Shown: one piece after another, positions 1 to 9,849 of the stretch | Position numbering within the stretch: position 1 is the first letter of the stretch | Layout of the letters: every line of letters starts with the position of its first letter | Origin: an uncultured Crocinitomix sp. | GTDB lineage: Bacteria; Bacteroidota; Bacteroidia; Flavobacteriales_D; Crocinitomicaceae | Direction of reading: 5' to 3' | DNA length: 49,121 nucleotides | Assembly (NCBI GenBank): GCA_937139035.1 | Contig: CAKZPK010000506.1 | Location: forward strand, 1 to 49,121 | Translations under genes and position numbers: made by a program | Notes under the pieces: generated by a model | The model's database searches: none | What the model was told of the DNA's origin: nothing | What the model saw: only the letters and a program-made list of their open reading frames with translations

Positions 1-3000
1 ATTCAAGCTATCATTAGAAGAACCATTTGACCAATTGTAAGTATATGGCGCTGTTCCTCCTGTAGTATTCACTTGTGCTGTTCCATCACAAGACACAACA
101 TCAGTACAGTTAATATCCGCATTAAAGTTTCCTCGTCCTGCGATACAAGCTGGTCCTGTTACGGTATAGTTGAACCACCAAGCAAAGCCGTAATCTGCGT
201 CTTTACTGTTTGCTCCAATACCTACTTGCATACCATAGTTGTAGTTAGCTGGTCGATGTGCCAAATTCAGTACAGTTCCAGTATAAACTCCAAGACCTGT
301 TAAAGTATTAGATTTTGTAACATCCATGATGTAATACGTCCAATCAAGATAATTTTGTCCAGCAGTACCAGACTGATCTCTGTAATTACGACCTAAAGCA
401 GACCAACTTGTCCAATCCATTCCATTTGTGAAGTGTACATCAACTGCAAAACGTTTTGTTGCATCTGAATTATTCACAATTGTTCCTGTAATTCTAGCTG
501 TTCCATCAGGGTATTCGTATAATCTACCTGAATTGTTTTCAAAAATGAATTTACTATCAGGTGTATTCGGTAGATCTGGTAATTTAATTGCATGTCTATT
601 GCTTCTCCAAGCAGTTGCAATACAAATTGTACTATCAACACCAGGATTACAACTTACATCCGTAGTCGTCACATTAATAGCTAAGGCAGTTGGCTCTGTT
701 ATTACAGTAGTCAAAATTGCCTCACACCCATTTGCATCCGTTACAGTAACAAAGTATATTCCTGAGAATACATCTAATAAGGTCATATCAATTTCTCCTG
801 GTAGTGCTACCATTCCGGCATCAAACCATTGATATGTGAAAGGTGGATTTCCTCCACTTGCAAAAACAGTTGCATTACCATCAGCAAGCGAACAAGTTGC
901 GTCATTTGAGAACATACTACCTATAATTTCAGAAAACCCGTCTATTACAACTGGTTGCAATCCTGTAGAACAACCATTGGCATCTGTTACTTCAACTGTA
1001 TAGTTTCCTTCGCATAAATCAACTACTGAAGGACCTGTACCTCCAACAACTGGTACACCGCCAATCGTTAACCATTCATAAACATAAGCAGGTGTTCCGC
1101 CAGCTACAACAATATCTCCAGTACCATCACAGAATTCGAAACAACTTGCATCTGTTGAGGTAAGTGTAAATGTTAATTCTGCTGGTTCTGTTATGTCTAC
1201 TGTGGCAGATGTTAAGCTACATCCGTTTGCATCTGTAATTACAGCATAATAACTGCCAGGACAAAGGCCAGTTGCAGTTGGATCTGTTATTCCGATAAGC
1301 GCATCTGTAATAGCATCATACCAAACAACTACATATGGTGCAACTCCTCCGCCAACAGTTACTGTTGCAGTACCGTCGCAGAAACCAAAGCAAGTTACGT
1401 CAGTGCTTGATATTGGTGCTGTAATTGGAATTGGTTCACTAATAGTAACGTCTGCCGGAAGGGTAACTACACACCCATTAGCATCTGTTACTTCAACATT
1501 GTAATTTCCTGGGCAAATACCTGCAAGTAAAGGTGAGGTTTCTCCCGGCATTAAAACACCATCCATATACCATTGGAAAGTAAATCCTCCTGCACCACCA
1601 GATGCATTTGCGATAATTGAACCGTTGCAATATCCGTTACAGGTTACATTAGTTGGGTCCACTGTTAAAATGATTGGATCAGGGTCTGCTAAATTATAAT
1701 TGAATGTTTGCTCACATCCCGCGTCATCTGTAATCGTTACGGTCCAAGTTCCAGGTCCTAAGTCCAAGGCTTCGTTTGTTCCATCTCCATTAGGAGGTAT
1801 TGGTGACCATGAGTATGTATATCCTGCTCCTGAACCTCCTGTTGGTGCAAGTATAATAGTTCCATCTGCATCTCCCGAACAGGTAATTGAAGTGATAGTT
1901 TCATTTGGAAGTATCTCTGCAGGACTTCCAATAATTACATTTTCTATAGTAACACATCCTGAGCCATTAATTACTTCTACAAAGTACTCGCCTGGGCAAA
2001 GATCTGTGATGATTGAAGTTGTAACACCAGTAGTTAACCCTGTTACGGCATCATACCATTCTTGCGTACAAGGTGGGTCGCTACAAACATAAGTTGCTTC
2101 AGCAGTTCCGTCACATAGCCCAAAGCATGTAGCGTCAGTAGATGTTACAGTAACATCTTCACCTGAGATATCTGATATAGCAAAGACTTCTGTAATTGTA
2201 CAGCCATTATCATCTGTTATAAGTACAGTTACAACACCAGGGCAAAGTCCAGTTGCATTGTTTGTTCCTTCTCCTCCAAGAGGGTCAGGAGTCCAGTCAT
2301 AAGTATAAGGAGCAACACCACCTTCAACATTTACAGTTGCAGATCCGTTACATAAACCGCAGGTAGCATTGTTTGAGAAAGTTGATGTGCTAACAATTTC
2401 TGGTGACTCATTAAGTATGAACGTAGTGTCGATTGAACAACCTAATGCATCCGTTATTGTTAATGTGATAGGTCCAGCACATAAATCACTTGCTGTAACT
2501 CCTGTTTGACCATCTGACCAATTGAGGGTATATGGGGCTGTTCCTCCAATTGGGGCTACAGTAACTTCACCTGTGCATTCTCCGAAACAGAGCACATCTG
2601 TTAGGTCGGTCATATTGGCGAATATAGGGTCGTTATCGATTATGTCAAATGAAATGGTGGTGTCGCAGACTCCAGCGTCTGATATGGTGACTGTCCAGGT
2701 GCCTTCGCATAGGAAGTTAGCAGTTGGTGTTACTTGTGTTAATGGATCATCCCATAAATAAGTATAAGGAGGGTTATTTCCATCTAATACAACAACTGTT
2801 GCAGTACCGTCACAATCGCCAGCACAAGAAATATTTGTTTGACTTGTAACAACAACCCATGGAGAGGCTGGTGAGGTCATATCAATAGGGCCAAATGTTT
2901 GAACACAACCGTTTAAGTCAGTAATTTCTAAATTGTAAGTTCCAGTGCAAAGGTTTTCTAAAGAATCATTTGTTTGGCCAACAATTGGTAATCCAAACTC

Positions 3001-6000
3001 ATCTAACCATTGGAAGAAATAGACTCCTGCTCCTCCGCCTGGTACTACCCAAATAAGACCATCACAATCACCATAGCAAGAAATTGTTTCTGTATTAATT
3101 ATTGCAGTAATTTCAGGTGCGTCATCTACAGGAATACAGCTACTAGTTACTGTACATCCATTGTCGTCTGTCACAACACATTCGTAAGAACCTGGTGGTA
3201 ATCCTGTAGCTAATGGATCTGTTTGTCCAATTGGTAATCCAGTTGCACAATCAAACCATTCATACGTATAAGGAGGTGTTCCGCCACTTGCGATTACACT
3301 TGCCGTTCCGTCCGTATCTCCAAAACAAGAAATTCCAGTTGATGCTTCAGTATCAATAGTAACTCCTGGTTCTTCGTTAACTGTAGTAGTAAATGTAACA
3401 ATACAACCTGCGTCATCTGTTACTACAACTTCCCAAGGTCCAGCACATAATCCAATGGCATCAGGTGTACCTTCTCCACCGCCAGGCAAAGGAACTCCCC
3501 AATCATAAGTATATGGAGGTGTTCCCCCTGAAACTACTACTGATGCTGTTCCGTCGCAAAGCCCTTCACATGTTACATCTGTTGCAGTGATTGTTCCTGT
3601 AATTTCTTCTGGTTCATTAACAACAATTACTTCAGTAGTTACACAACCTGAGGCATTTGTAAGTACTGCTAAATATTCGCCTGCGCATAATCCAGTTGCG
3701 GGGCTGCCAAAAATACCGGTGGTTAATCCCGTTATATTATCAAACCATTCTAAAGTATATGGTCCGTCTAATTCAACAAAAGTTGCAATGGCTTGTCCGT
3801 CGCATAGTCCGAAACAACTAACGTCAACAGAGTCCAGTTCTAATACTTCAAGTGCAATATCATCAATACTAACTACTATTGATTCGACACAGCCTGCAGC
3901 ATCTGTAATGGTGACGGTATAGGTGCCAGAACAAAGCCCAGTTACAGAAGGTGTTCCGTCACCAGCTCCTGGATCTGGATCCCAGTCATATACGAAACCT
4001 CCAGCACCACCTGTCGCAGTAATTTCTGCTGTACCATCACATAAGGCACATGTAGCATCTGTGGTGGAAACAAGGGAAGGTATAATTTCAGGGAATTCGG
4101 TTATTTCAATATCTGCAGATTGCGCAGTACAACCATTTGCATCTGTAACAATGCAATAATAATCTCCTGCACATAAATCAAAAATGGAATCATTGTCAAC
4201 GCCTAATGCTAAATCAGTAGCAGCGTCAAACCATTCAAAAGTGTAGGGTGTTGTTCCTCCAGTAATTGTAACGTTGGCAGATCCAGTGCAATCACCAAAG
4301 CATGCGCCGTCTATTAAGTCAATATCAATTATAAGTTCCTCAGGCTCAACTAGCACAAATGTAACAGTAGTGTCACACCCATTATTGTCGCTAATTACTG
4401 CGGTGTATGTACCTGCGCATAGTCCAACGGCTGTAAAGGTTGTTTGCGCTAATGGGTCATCCCATAAAATGGTGTATGGAGCAATGCCTCCGCTATTAAC
4501 TACAACAGTTGCTGTTCCATCACAATCTCCAAAGCAAAGTAGGTCAACCTGGCTTAGTGTTAAATCAAAATCTGCAGGTTCATCAATGGTTATTGTGGCA
4601 GTCTCAATACATCCGTTATCATCCGTAACTGTTACTGTATAAGTTCCGGCGCAAAGGTCACTTGCCAGTAATGTTGTTTGTGCTAAAGGGTCATCCCATA
4701 GTACTGAATATGGAGGTGTTCCTCCTGTAATCACAACATCTGCGGATCCATCACAATCTCCATTACAAAGCACATCTGAAATAACATTAGCATCTAAAAT
4801 TAATTCTGGTGGACTAGTAATGTCAAAAGACATGGTTGTGTCGCAACCTTCAGAATCTGCAATAGTTACTGTCCATGTTCCAGCACTTAAACCAGAAACA
4901 TTAGGAGTGCCGTCACCAACTGGTGGTGTAGGTACCCAAGTATATGTATATCCAAATCCGCTACCTCCGCTTAGAACTGTAATGTCAATTGCACCGTCTG
5001 TATCTCCAAAACAAGATAAATCAGTAATTACTACATCAATGTCGTATATTTCAGGTGAATCAAGTGTTATTGTGTTTTCACCTGTACATCCATTGGCATC
5101 TGTTACGGTTACGGTATAAGTACCTGCACACATGTCAGATGGAGAATCAGTATCTCCGCCCGTTCCAGGCAATGGTAACCATGAATAAGTATATGGAGCT
5201 GTTCCTCCTGCACCAATGGCAGTTGCAGTTCCATCACATAAATCAAAACAAGTAGGGTTAGTTCCTGATACTGCTACCGTTACTGGTGCTGGTTCTAATA
5301 CTTCAACCACTACTGGTGTTGATTCACAACCGTTATCATCTGTTACAATGATTTGATATTCGCCTGGGCATAAACCGCTGATAGAATCAGTTGCACCTAC
5401 TCCAATACCACCAGGAAATGTTGTCCAATCAAAAGTATATGGTGGGGTTCCTCCAGTAATGTCTACATCTGCTGCACCATCACAAACACCAAAACATGAA
5501 ACACTATAAACATCAACCGTCATTATAAATGGAGGCGGCTCGCTAATAGTGATTGTAGCACTTGTAGCTTCGCAACCAGTGGCGTCTGTTACAACCACAA
5601 AATAATCTCCAGCACATAATCCTGTTGCGGTTTGGTCTGTAATACCCGTGGTTAATCCTGTTCCGGCGTCAAACCATTCGTAAGTATAACCTGGTACTCC
5701 ACCCAAAGGGTTTGCAGTGGCTTCACCGTCACAAAGACCATCACAACTAGCATCAACAATTCCATCAACTGTTACAGTAAGTATTGGTGGGTCGATTATA
5801 GTTATGGTTGTGTCAAAATCACATCCGTCAACATCTGTTATTGTCAGGTCAATGTCTCCTGAGCAAAATCCATCTCCAGGGTTTGTGTCGACACCACTTG
5901 TAGGGGCAGGACTCCAATTAAATGTAAATGGACCTCCATTACCTCCTGAAGGATTGACTAAAATGACCGCATCACAATCTCCATTACATGTTGGAGGTGT

Positions 6001-6480
6001 AATGTCTGGATTTGCCACAATTGGAATAGGGTCTGAAATAAATACGGTATCATTGATTGAGCATCCGTTAATATCTGTAATAACTACTGGGTTGTCGCCA
6101 ACACAAAGCATGGTTGGGTTAGGAGTTGTTTCACCACTTGCTGGCCAAAAAATTGTTAACGGTGAGGTTCCACCAGTTGGAAATGAAAATGCCTGACCGT
6201 CACAAATATCTGGACAAGATGGATTAATTGTAACAGGCGGATCAAATGAAAGAACCGGAGGCTCGTTTAAGTCATCACTAATTGTACATATATCATATAG
6301 TCCTGGTGCCAGTTCATTGGATGAATCTGTTACAGTTATTGAATGTGAGCCCACACATAAATCTGTGAATACATTTGAGGCGGTAAATGGTGCCGGGTCT
6401 GGTCCATATCGATAAGAGAAAGGCCCCGGTGTTCCTGATGCGATAACGGTAATTTCACCATCACATGAATCAAAACAAGA
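1..6480 (-). repeat. About 25 tandem SprB-type repeats within the giant surface gene
   Basis: The encoded units are about 75-90 residues long, each with paired Cys near the start, a GG-x-x-PY-x-Y-x-W core and a VTD-x-NGC end. They are diverged from one another rather than identical copies, which points to an old expansion held by selection. The array is broken once by a non-repeat segment at about 105-655. Confidence 0.85.
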
Positions 6481-7299
6481 AATATGTTCGCCATTATAAT
6501 CAGATGTAATAAATAAGTTTAATTCAAATGGAGGTGTGGTACAAAAAACCGTTGCATCCCTGGTAAGATCTCCATCTCTTGTGAATTCTTGTAATTCTTC
6601 TGGGTTAACTGAGTCGCAAAGTACAAGGTAAGTTGCCGTGCTACCAATATTTTCTGCTTCTGGAACAAAGAAATTATCTAATACCGAGATGTGTGATCCT
6701 GTGAAGTCTATTTCAACATCAGAATTTTTTGCATAAATAGCACGTGCGTGAACCGTGTATCCTCTCGATTTAAATATACCTGAATTAAAATTTATATTGT
6801 AATTTTTTCCTGTTTTCAGGTGGCCATTTAGTTGCCATTCACCTTCATCAAAATAAAGGTCGGTGTAAAAATCATTTCCATTTGTTTTTATCGTTGCGGG
6901 TAAAGGGTTTTTATTTTTCAGGATCAATTTTCCTCCCAAATAGAGTCCTGCATTTGTATGCATGTTTAAGTCACCGCCAATTGTAAGGTCTATGTTTGAA
7001 CCATGAAAAGAGATGTATTCTGAAGAATTGATATCCATGGATAAGACAGATGCATTGTCAGTCATGTGTACCATTGAAAAATCTTCCGTAAAGGATAATT
7101 CGTCAAAAATAACGTTGTCATGGGCACTAGGAATTGTTCCTGTGGCAGCACCGCCTGAAGTTGTAGACCAATGGCTGCCATCACTCCAATTCCCCGAACC
7201 ATTTACCCAATAGAAGTCACCTGAATAGGCAATATTCGACCATATGGTAAGTATGGCAAGGGTGGTAATGAATAGTTTCGCGGGTATTGCTTTAATCAT
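1..7299 (-). CDS. Giant SprB-repeat surface protein (C-terminus beyond the window)
   Basis: The frame is open from the ATG at 7299 to the left edge, 2433 codons without a stop, so the C-terminal end is missing. A signal peptide (about residues 1-26) is followed by a beta-rich N-terminal module starting FYWVNGSGNWSDGSHW, common in Bacteroidetes surface proteins. From Cys275 there are about 25 SprB-type repeats of roughly 80 residues with the pattern C-x-G-x-CDG-x-A...GG-x-PY-x-Y-x-W...LC-x-G-x-Y-x-V-x-VTD-x-NGC. A non-repeat domain of about 180 residues interrupts the last repeats near residues 2220-2398. SprB of Flavobacterium johnsoniae is the gliding adhesin exported by T9SS. The nearby PorP/SprF gene (103 bp upstream) and type B sorting-domain gene suggest the same export route, so a sorting domain is expected off-window. 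Whether it serves gliding, adhesion or another surface role cannot be told. Confidence 0.9.
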   Translation of the reverse strand, partial: MIKAIPAKLFITTLAILTIWSNIAYSGDFYWVNGSGNWSDGSHWSTTSGGAATGTIPSAHDNVIFDELSFTEDFSMVHMTDNASVLSMDINSSEYISFHGSNIDLTIGGDLNMHTNAGLYLGGKLILKNKNPLPATIKTNGNDFYTDLYFDEGEWQLNGHLKTGKNYNINFNSGIFKSRGYTVHARAIYAKNSDVEIDFTGSHISVLDNFFVPEAENIGSTATYLVLCDSVNPEELQEFTRDGDLTRDATVFCTTPPFELNLFITSDYNGEHISCFDSCDGEITVIASGTPGPFSYRYGPDPAPFTASNVFTDLCVGSHSITVTDSSNELAPGLYDICTISDDLNEPPVLSFDPPVTINPSCPDICDGQAFSFPTGGTSPLTIFWPASGETTPNPTMLCVGDNPVVITDINGCSINDTVFISDPIPIVANPDITPPTCNGDCDAVILVNPSGGNGGPFTFNWSPAPTSGVDTNPGDGFCSGDIDLTITDVDGCDFDTTITIIDPPILTVTVDGIVDASCDGLCDGEATANPLGGVPGYTYEWFDAGTGLTTGITDQTATGLCAGDYFVVVTDATGCEATSATITISEPPPFIMTVDVYSVSCFGVCDGAADVDITGGTPPYTFDWTTFPGGIGVGATDSISGLCPGEYQIIVTDDNGCESTPVVVEVLEPAPVTVAVSGTNPTCFDLCDGTATAIGAGGTAPYTYSWLPLPGTGGDTDSPSDMCAGTYTVTVTDANGCTGENTITLDSPEIYDIDVVITDLSCFGDTDGAIDITVLSGGSGFGYTYTWVPTPPVGDGTPNVSGLSAGTWTVTIADSEGCDTTMSFDITSPPELILDANVISDVLCNGDCDGSADVVITGGTPPYSVLWDDPLAQTTLLASDLCAGTYTVTVTDDNGCIETATITIDEPADFDLTLSQVDLLCFGDCDGTATVVVNSGGIAPYTILWDDPLAQTTFTAVGLCAGTYTAVISDNNGCDTTVTFVLVEPEELIIDIDLIDGACFGDCTGSANVTITGGTTPYTFEWFDAATDLALGVDNDSIFDLCAGDYYCIVTDANGCTAQSADIEITEFPEIIPSLVSTTDATCALCDGTAEITATGGAGGFVYDWDPDPGAGDGTPSVTGLCSGTYTVTITDAAGCVESIVVSIDDIALEVLELDSVDVSCFGLCDGQAIATFVELDGPYTLEWFDNITGLTTGIFGSPATGLCAGEYLAVLTNASGCVTTEVIVVNEPEEITGTITATDVTCEGLCDGTASVVVSGGTPPYTYDWGVPLPGGGEGTPDAIGLCAGPWEVVVTDDAGCIVTFTTTVNEEPGVTIDTEASTGISCFGDTDGTASVIASGGTPPYTYEWFDCATGLPIGQTDPLATGLPPGSYECVVTDDNGCTVTSSCIPVDDAPEITAIINTETISCYGDCDGLIWVVPGGGAGVYFFQWLDEFGLPIVGQTNDSLENLCTGTYNLEITDLNGCVQTFGPIDMTSPASPWVVVTSQTNISCAGDCDGTATVVVLDGNNPPYTYLWDDPLTQVTPTANFLCEGTWTVTISDAGVCDTTISFDIIDNDPIFANMTDLTDVLCFGECTGEVTVAPIGGTAPYTLNWSDGQTGVTASDLCAGPITLTITDALGCSIDTTFILNESPEIVSTSTFSNNATCGLCNGSATVNVEGGVAPYTYDWTPDPLGGEGTNNATGLCPGVVTVLITDDNGCTITEVFAISDISGEDVTVTSTDATCFGLCDGTAEATYVCSDPPCTQEWYDAVTGLTTGVTTSIITDLCPGEYFVEVINGSGCVTIENVIIGSPAEILPNETITSITCSGDADGTIILAPTGGSGAGYTYSWSPIPPNGDGTNEALDLGPGTWTVTITDDAGCEQTFNYNLADPDPIILTVDPTNVTCNGYCNGSIIANASGGAGGFTFQWYMDGVLMPGETSPLLAGICPGNYNVEVTDANGCVVTLPADVTISEPIPITAPISSTDVTCFGFCDGTATVTVGGGVAPYVVVWYDAITDALIGITDPTATGLCPGSYYAVITDANGCSLTSATVDITEPAELTFTLTSTDASCFEFCDGTGDIVVAGGTPAYVYEWLTIGGVPVVGGTGPSVVDLCEGNYTVEVTDANGCSTGLQPVVIDGFSEIIGSMFSNDATCSLADGNATVFASGGNPPFTYQWFDAGMVALPGEIDMTLLDVFSGIYFVTVTDANGCEAILTTVITEPTALAINVTTTDVSCNPGVDSTICIATAWRSNRHAIKLPDLPNTPDSKFIFENNSGRLYEYPDGTARITGTIVNNSDATKRFAVDVHFTNGMDWTSWSALGRNYRDQSGTAGQNYLDWTYYIMDVTKSNTLTGLGVYTGTVLNLAHRPANYNYGMQVGIGANSKDADYGFAWWFNYTVTGPACIAGRGNFNADINCTDVVSCDGTAQVNTTGGTAPYTYNWSNGSSNDSLN

Positions 7300-7305
7300 A
7301 GTTTG

Positions 7306-7313
7306 CAAATTTA
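7306..7313 (-). promoter_or_regulatory. Candidate -7 element TAAATTTG just upstream of the SprB-like start
   Basis: On the minus strand the octamer TAAATTTG matches the Bacteroidetes -7 consensus TAnnTTTG. It ends only 6 nt before the ATG at 7299, so a transcript from it would have almost no leader. I see no clear -33 TTG at the usual distance. Confidence 0.35.
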
Positions 7314-7402
7314 CGTACTCCCTGTGTCTGGTAACTTGGTGGAAGCTGAAGTTTCTGTAACGCGTATATATTTAAACGTATTGTAGTCGTTAAAAGTTGT
7401 TT

Positions 7403-8350
7403 TTACTCAAATGTGGCACAAGACGTTGTACTTGAATTTCCATAGTTTGAGCATGAATTAAATCCTCCGGTAATTTCGTGTGTGTACCAAATGTTTTTGT
7501 TGAGTTTGGATATTATAAAGTCAAATGAATACCCAACTGAAATGAAATTAAATAGTTTTACTCGAAACTGCGCTGTAACTGCATCTGTGCGCCTTAGTCC
7601 AACTCCAAATGATACTTTATTATCAAGGTTAAACAATGCACTCAGGTGAAAATCTACAGGAGTGTTAGCCGTTTTCATAAAAAAGAATGAAGGAACAAAC
7701 ACCCATTTTTTTTCTAACTTAATTTGACGACCTGCTGTCATATAAAAATGTCGTTGCAATTGTGATTCAGGCCCAATTTGGTCAAGTCGATTTCCAAATA
7801 GGTTATGAACTGAAAATCCAAAATAGGTTTTTTTATCCGCCAACCAAACGCCTAATCTTCCGTCAGGAAAAACTAAAAAGGATTGACTTGATGTAGGAAC
7901 TGCAGGATCATTAAATTCGGTGGTTAAATTGTTGGTTGAAAAGGCGGCTTGTTTAATTCCGAAAGAGGCACCAAAAGAAAGTCGCCAATCTTTATTGATT
8001 GGTAAATGAAGTGCATAAGAGAGTTGGGCTTGCAAAAAAGAAAAAGGACCAAACTTATCGCGATTAATTAAAACTCCAATTCCACTTTTAGGTCCAAATA
8101 GATTTCTTTTTCTTTTGCTAAAAGAAAGTGGACCGTGCGCATTTACAAAGCCTGTTTGTGGTGCGCCGTCAATTCCAACCCATTGAAAACGATATCCTGT
8201 TCGAATATCAATGCACCTTTTAGTACCAGCAACTGCTGGGTTAAAATTGAATTGATTGAATTGATATTGCGTGTAATGTTCAGACTGCTGTCCTTGAGCA
8301 GTAAAAGCCCCAAAGGCCAAAATCGATATGATGATTTTAAAATAGCGCAA
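7403..8350 (-). CDS. PorP/SprF family T9SS outer-membrane protein
   Basis: This 315-aa protein has a signal peptide (MRYFKIIISILAFGAFTAQG, then QQSEHY) followed by the family hallmark YQFNQFNFNPAVAGTKR. Alternating hydrophobic strands with FGxGLR and SVGYSFD motifs run to the C-terminus, as expected of a beta-barrel of about 300 residues. In F. johnsoniae SprF is needed for SprB to reach the surface, and PorP/SprF proteins are usual partners of type B sorting-domain cargo. Its ATG lies 2 nt after the stop of the upstream type B cargo gene, and the giant SprB-like gene follows 103 bp downstream, so it probably serves one or both. It ends with a poly-Ser/Thr-rich tail (NSSTTSCATFE). Confidence 0.9.
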   Translation of the reverse strand: MRYFKIIISILAFGAFTAQGQQSEHYTQYQFNQFNFNPAVAGTKRCIDIRTGYRFQWVGIDGAPQTGFVNAHGPLSFSKRKRNLFGPKSGIGVLINRDKFGPFSFLQAQLSYALHLPINKDWRLSFGASFGIKQAAFSTNNLTTEFNDPAVPTSSQSFLVFPDGRLGVWLADKKTYFGFSVHNLFGNRLDQIGPESQLQRHFYMTAGRQIKLEKKWVFVPSFFFMKTANTPVDFHLSALFNLDNKVSFGVGLRRTDAVTAQFRVKLFNFISVGYSFDFIISKLNKNIWYTHEITGGFNSCSNYGNSSTTSCATFE

Positions 8351-8352
8351 GG

Positions 8353-9618
8353 TTATCGTATTATGTTTAAATAGCCCTTATACTCTGTTGATTCGGCATC
8401 ATTAAGCCGAACAACATAATAATAGGTTGAGGTTGGTAAATCTTTTCCTTTAAAGGTTCCGTCCCACCACTGTTCTTCTTGTGTATAATTAACTGCTGAA
8501 AAAACAAGTTGACCTGAACGATCATAAATGTTAACCTCCATATTTGGAAATTTTTCACTGTTTAAAATATGCCAGCGATCATTCACATTATCACCGTTTG
8601 GTGAAAAGGCCGAGTAAATTGTTATTACGTCTCCAACATAAACTGTTACGCTATCTGTTGCGTAACAACCTTCATTTTCCATTGTTAAAAAATAGGTTGT
8701 TGTGCTAATAGGGTTTGCAATTGTGTTTAGAGTTGTGGTACTTGTTAAACTTGACCCCGGGGCCCAACTCGGACTTCCAATACCTGAACCAGATAGGTTG
8801 GCCTGTTCACCTTCTTGAATGACTTGGTCAGGGCCAGCTTCCGCCTCAACAGGTGTAATTTCTAAGTTTAAAATATTTGATGTTGCTGTTTTTTGGCAAA
8901 ATTCACCGCAAGTAATTGTTAAGGATAATGCACCGTCCTCGCTTAATCCACTTGTTGAAAATGTATTGAAAGGAGAAGAGAAAATAGAAGAACCATTATA
9001 AAACCACTCATAGTTTGCAGTGTCTCCACAATCTGTTATGATCACATCAATGGGTTGATCATAGTTTTGGCAAATTGTTGTGCTTGTTGTTGCAATGGAT
9101 ACAGTTGGGTCAGGTGTTTCAACCGCAGTTCCGGAAATGCTTATGTCAAAATCACATTCTGATGGAGAAGTAACACCAACACTTGAGCCGCTAATTTGTA
9201 CATAGTAAGTTGTGTTAGGGTCTAGGACAATGAGTTGTGTAACGTCAAAATCTACCCCAGAATCACCACAGTTTGATAAAGGGGTGTATGGAGTTACGCC
9301 ACATGCACCACCTGTTTTGTAGAAAAAAGCCTGTAGGTTTTGTCCTACTGTAGGGTCTGGATTAAAGGATAAATTTGTGAAGCTAACTGTTGCATTTCCG
9401 CCTACAGAATTGGTGGTAAAAACATACCAAACTGTGTTCTCGGGAGTGTAACAAAAGTTATAGTCAGAAGCCTGCGGTGTAGCGTCAGTAGTGGTTCCAC
9501 TTAAAGTTATACCTGGACATAATCGCTCGGCATTATCGCAATTGTCATTGGCAGGCTGAGCAAATGCAGCATGAGACAATAGCGCAATAAAAAGAGAGAT
9601 GTATTTGTTCAATATCAT
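8353..9618 (-). CDS. Secreted protein with T9SS type B (gliding motility-associated) C-terminal domain
   Basis: I take the ATG at 9618 (421 aa), because it gives a good signal peptide (ILNKYISLFIALLSHAAFA, then QPANDNC). The open frame continues 41 codons upstream to 9741, but that extension is basic and unlike a leader. After the signal peptide, residues of about 20-170 form a cysteine-containing domain starting ANDNCDNAERLCPG, seen in many Bacteroidetes surface proteins. An Ig/PKD-like region (AEAGPDQVIQEGEQANLSG) comes next. The last ~90 residues are a type B sorting domain: AFSPNGDNVNDRW, NIYDRSGQLVF, WDGTFKGKDLPTSTYYY, and KGYLNIIR at the end. The gene leads an apparent operon with the adjacent porP/sprF gene. 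The function of the passenger is unknown. Confidence 0.88.
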   Translation of the reverse strand: MILNKYISLFIALLSHAAFAQPANDNCDNAERLCPGITLSGTTTDATPQASDYNFCYTPENTVWYVFTTNSVGGNATVSFTNLSFNPDPTVGQNLQAFFYKTGGACGVTPYTPLSNCGDSGVDFDVTQLIVLDPNTTYYVQISGSSVGVTSPSECDFDISISGTAVETPDPTVSIATTSTTICQNYDQPIDVIITDCGDTANYEWFYNGSSIFSSPFNTFSTSGLSEDGALSLTITCGEFCQKTATSNILNLEITPVEAEAGPDQVIQEGEQANLSGSGIGSPSWAPGSSLTSTTTLNTIANPISTTTYFLTMENEGCYATDSVTVYVGDVITIYSAFSPNGDNVNDRWHILNSEKFPNMEVNIYDRSGQLVFSAVNYTQEEQWWDGTFKGKDLPTSTYYYVVRLNDAESTEYKGYLNIIR

Positions 9619-9823
9619 AGCTTTTAAGGTCGAGCGTAGTGCATAAATATACGTAAATAATAGTTTGGAGTTAGGCGGTTTTGCTGAAAAAACGAGTTGA
9701 AATAGATAAGGCTTAACATACGAACGACGAGAAGTGTGCATTGAAAGATTAAAACGATTAAAATTTGAAAGAAAAATGAGATGATTTGAGATTTAATTCG
9801 ATCAGTACTCGGCGAATTTATAG

Positions 9824-9831
9824 TATCTTAG
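9824..9831 (+). promoter_or_regulatory. Candidate -7 element TATCTTAG upstream of pepT
   Basis: The octamer matches TAnnTTTG at all but one fixed position and lies 18 nt before the pepT ATG. The same octamer occurs in front of the Hpt gene at 29114. There is no convincing -33 TTG. Confidence 0.3.
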
Positions 9832-9849
9832 TGCCTAAAATTTATAAAA

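Noticed and set aside
428-6196. Plus-strand open frames such as 428-832, 1700-2092, 3587-3922 and 5717-6196
   Set aside because: They are antisense to the coherent minus-strand SprB-repeat gene; their Ser/Pro/Val-rich products only mirror its repeats.
9619-9741. Longer start of the type B cargo gene at 9741
   Set aside because: The extra 41 residues would bury the signal peptide; the ATG at 9618 begins a proper one.
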